From NCBI GenBank assembly GCA_038249175.1, contig JBBRWP010000197.1:1-6046 (forward strand): a DNA stretch of 6,046 nucleotides, given 5' to 3'. Under the pieces are notes generated by a model. It saw only the letters and a program-made list of their open reading frames with translations. It had not been told where the DNA came from and searched no databases. Positions 5,891-6,046 of the stretch are shown piece after piece. How positions within the stretch are numbered: position 1 is the stretch's first letter; the number at the start of each line of letters is the position of its first letter. The position numbers were made by a program, and so were the translations under genes. This DNA is from JAEWSN01 sp038249175 (GTDB lineage Bacteria > Bacillota > Clostridia > DSM-8532).

Positions 5891-5956
5891 TTCTGGTGAA
5901 AGAACCCCAATTTCAGCCTTTTTGAGTCGAAATTGGGGTTTTTGAACCAGAATCAT
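5887..5956. terminator. long inverted-repeat terminator, probably bidirectional
   Basis: Two 28-base arms (5887-5914 and 5929-5956) match at 25 of 28 positions around a 14-base loop. The outer 11 bp (ATGATTCTGGT / ACCAGAATCAT) and inner 11 bp (ACCCCAATTTC / GAAATTGGGGT) are perfect, with a partly mismatched 6-base centre. Read rightwards, GGGG is followed by TTTTT, as in a rho-independent terminator of the oxidoreductase. The first arm overlaps the oxidoreductase stop codon. The gene at 5987-6046 converges on it, so it may serve both sides. Confidence 0.75.
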
Positions 5957-5986
5957 ACATAAGCTTGCCATTAGAGACCTACACGA

Positions 5987-6046
5987 TTACACAGGCTCTT
6001 TTAAGTAAACCGATGCGGCATTGCGGTAGAACACGTTTTGAAGAAC
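5987..6046 (-). CDS. C-terminal end of a convergent gene, possibly an amidohydrolase (partial)
   Basis: The minus strand reads 19 codons, VLQNVFYRNAASVYLKEPV, to TAA (5987-5989), and runs off the right edge. The pattern 'ILxxNAxxLY/F' at the very end of a protein is typical of amidohydrolase-2 (TIM-barrel metal-dependent hydrolase) families, some of which hydrolyse sugar lactones. Nineteen residues are too few for a firm call. It converges on the oxidoreductase across the terminator repeat, 31 bases away. Confidence 0.5.
   Translation of the reverse strand, partial: VLQNVFYRNAASVYLKEPV

Overview
The window is a compact carbohydrate-catabolism locus, apparently chromosomal, with a decayed relative of part of itself at the left edge. 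Strong AGGAGG-type ribosome binding sites, near-consensus TTGACA/TATAAT promoters and AT-rich intergenic DNA fit a Gram-positive (Bacillota, perhaps clostridial) host. That is an inference; nothing in the sequence names the species.

Layout. 1-203: remnant of an FGGY sugar kinase, minus strand, running off the left edge. 303-344: the first 13 codons of a Gfo/Idh/MocA-type oxidoreductase, minus strand, ending at an early stop but still preceded by a plausible promoter, a palindrome and an excellent ribosome binding site. 420-643: no gene seen. 644-2098 (minus): intact FGGY kinase. 2092-2149: 29-bp tandem duplication at the gene junction, which creates a 7-codon mini-ORF. 2133-3149 (minus): DUF4432 aldose-epimerase-like protein. 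3150-3551: divergent control region with two back-to-back promoters, two copies of a TGCACTCGGG-type motif and a perfect hairpin. 3552-4580 (plus): LacI-family regulator. 4581-4750: a third, more diverged copy of the motif. 4751-5890 (plus): Gfo/Idh/MocA-fold, GH109-like NAD-dependent enzyme. 5887-5956: long inverted repeat acting as terminator. 5987-6046 (minus): last 19 codons of a convergent gene, possibly an amidohydrolase.

How it may work together (inference): the LacI-type protein senses a sugar or sugar derivative and controls both the epimerase-kinase operon and the oxidoreductase through a shared non-canonical operator. The oxidoreductase would oxidise a glycoside or free sugar, the DUF4432 protein would handle anomers or isomers of it, and the kinase would trap the product as a phosphate. 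The substrate cannot be read from the sequence, and no transporter is present in the window.
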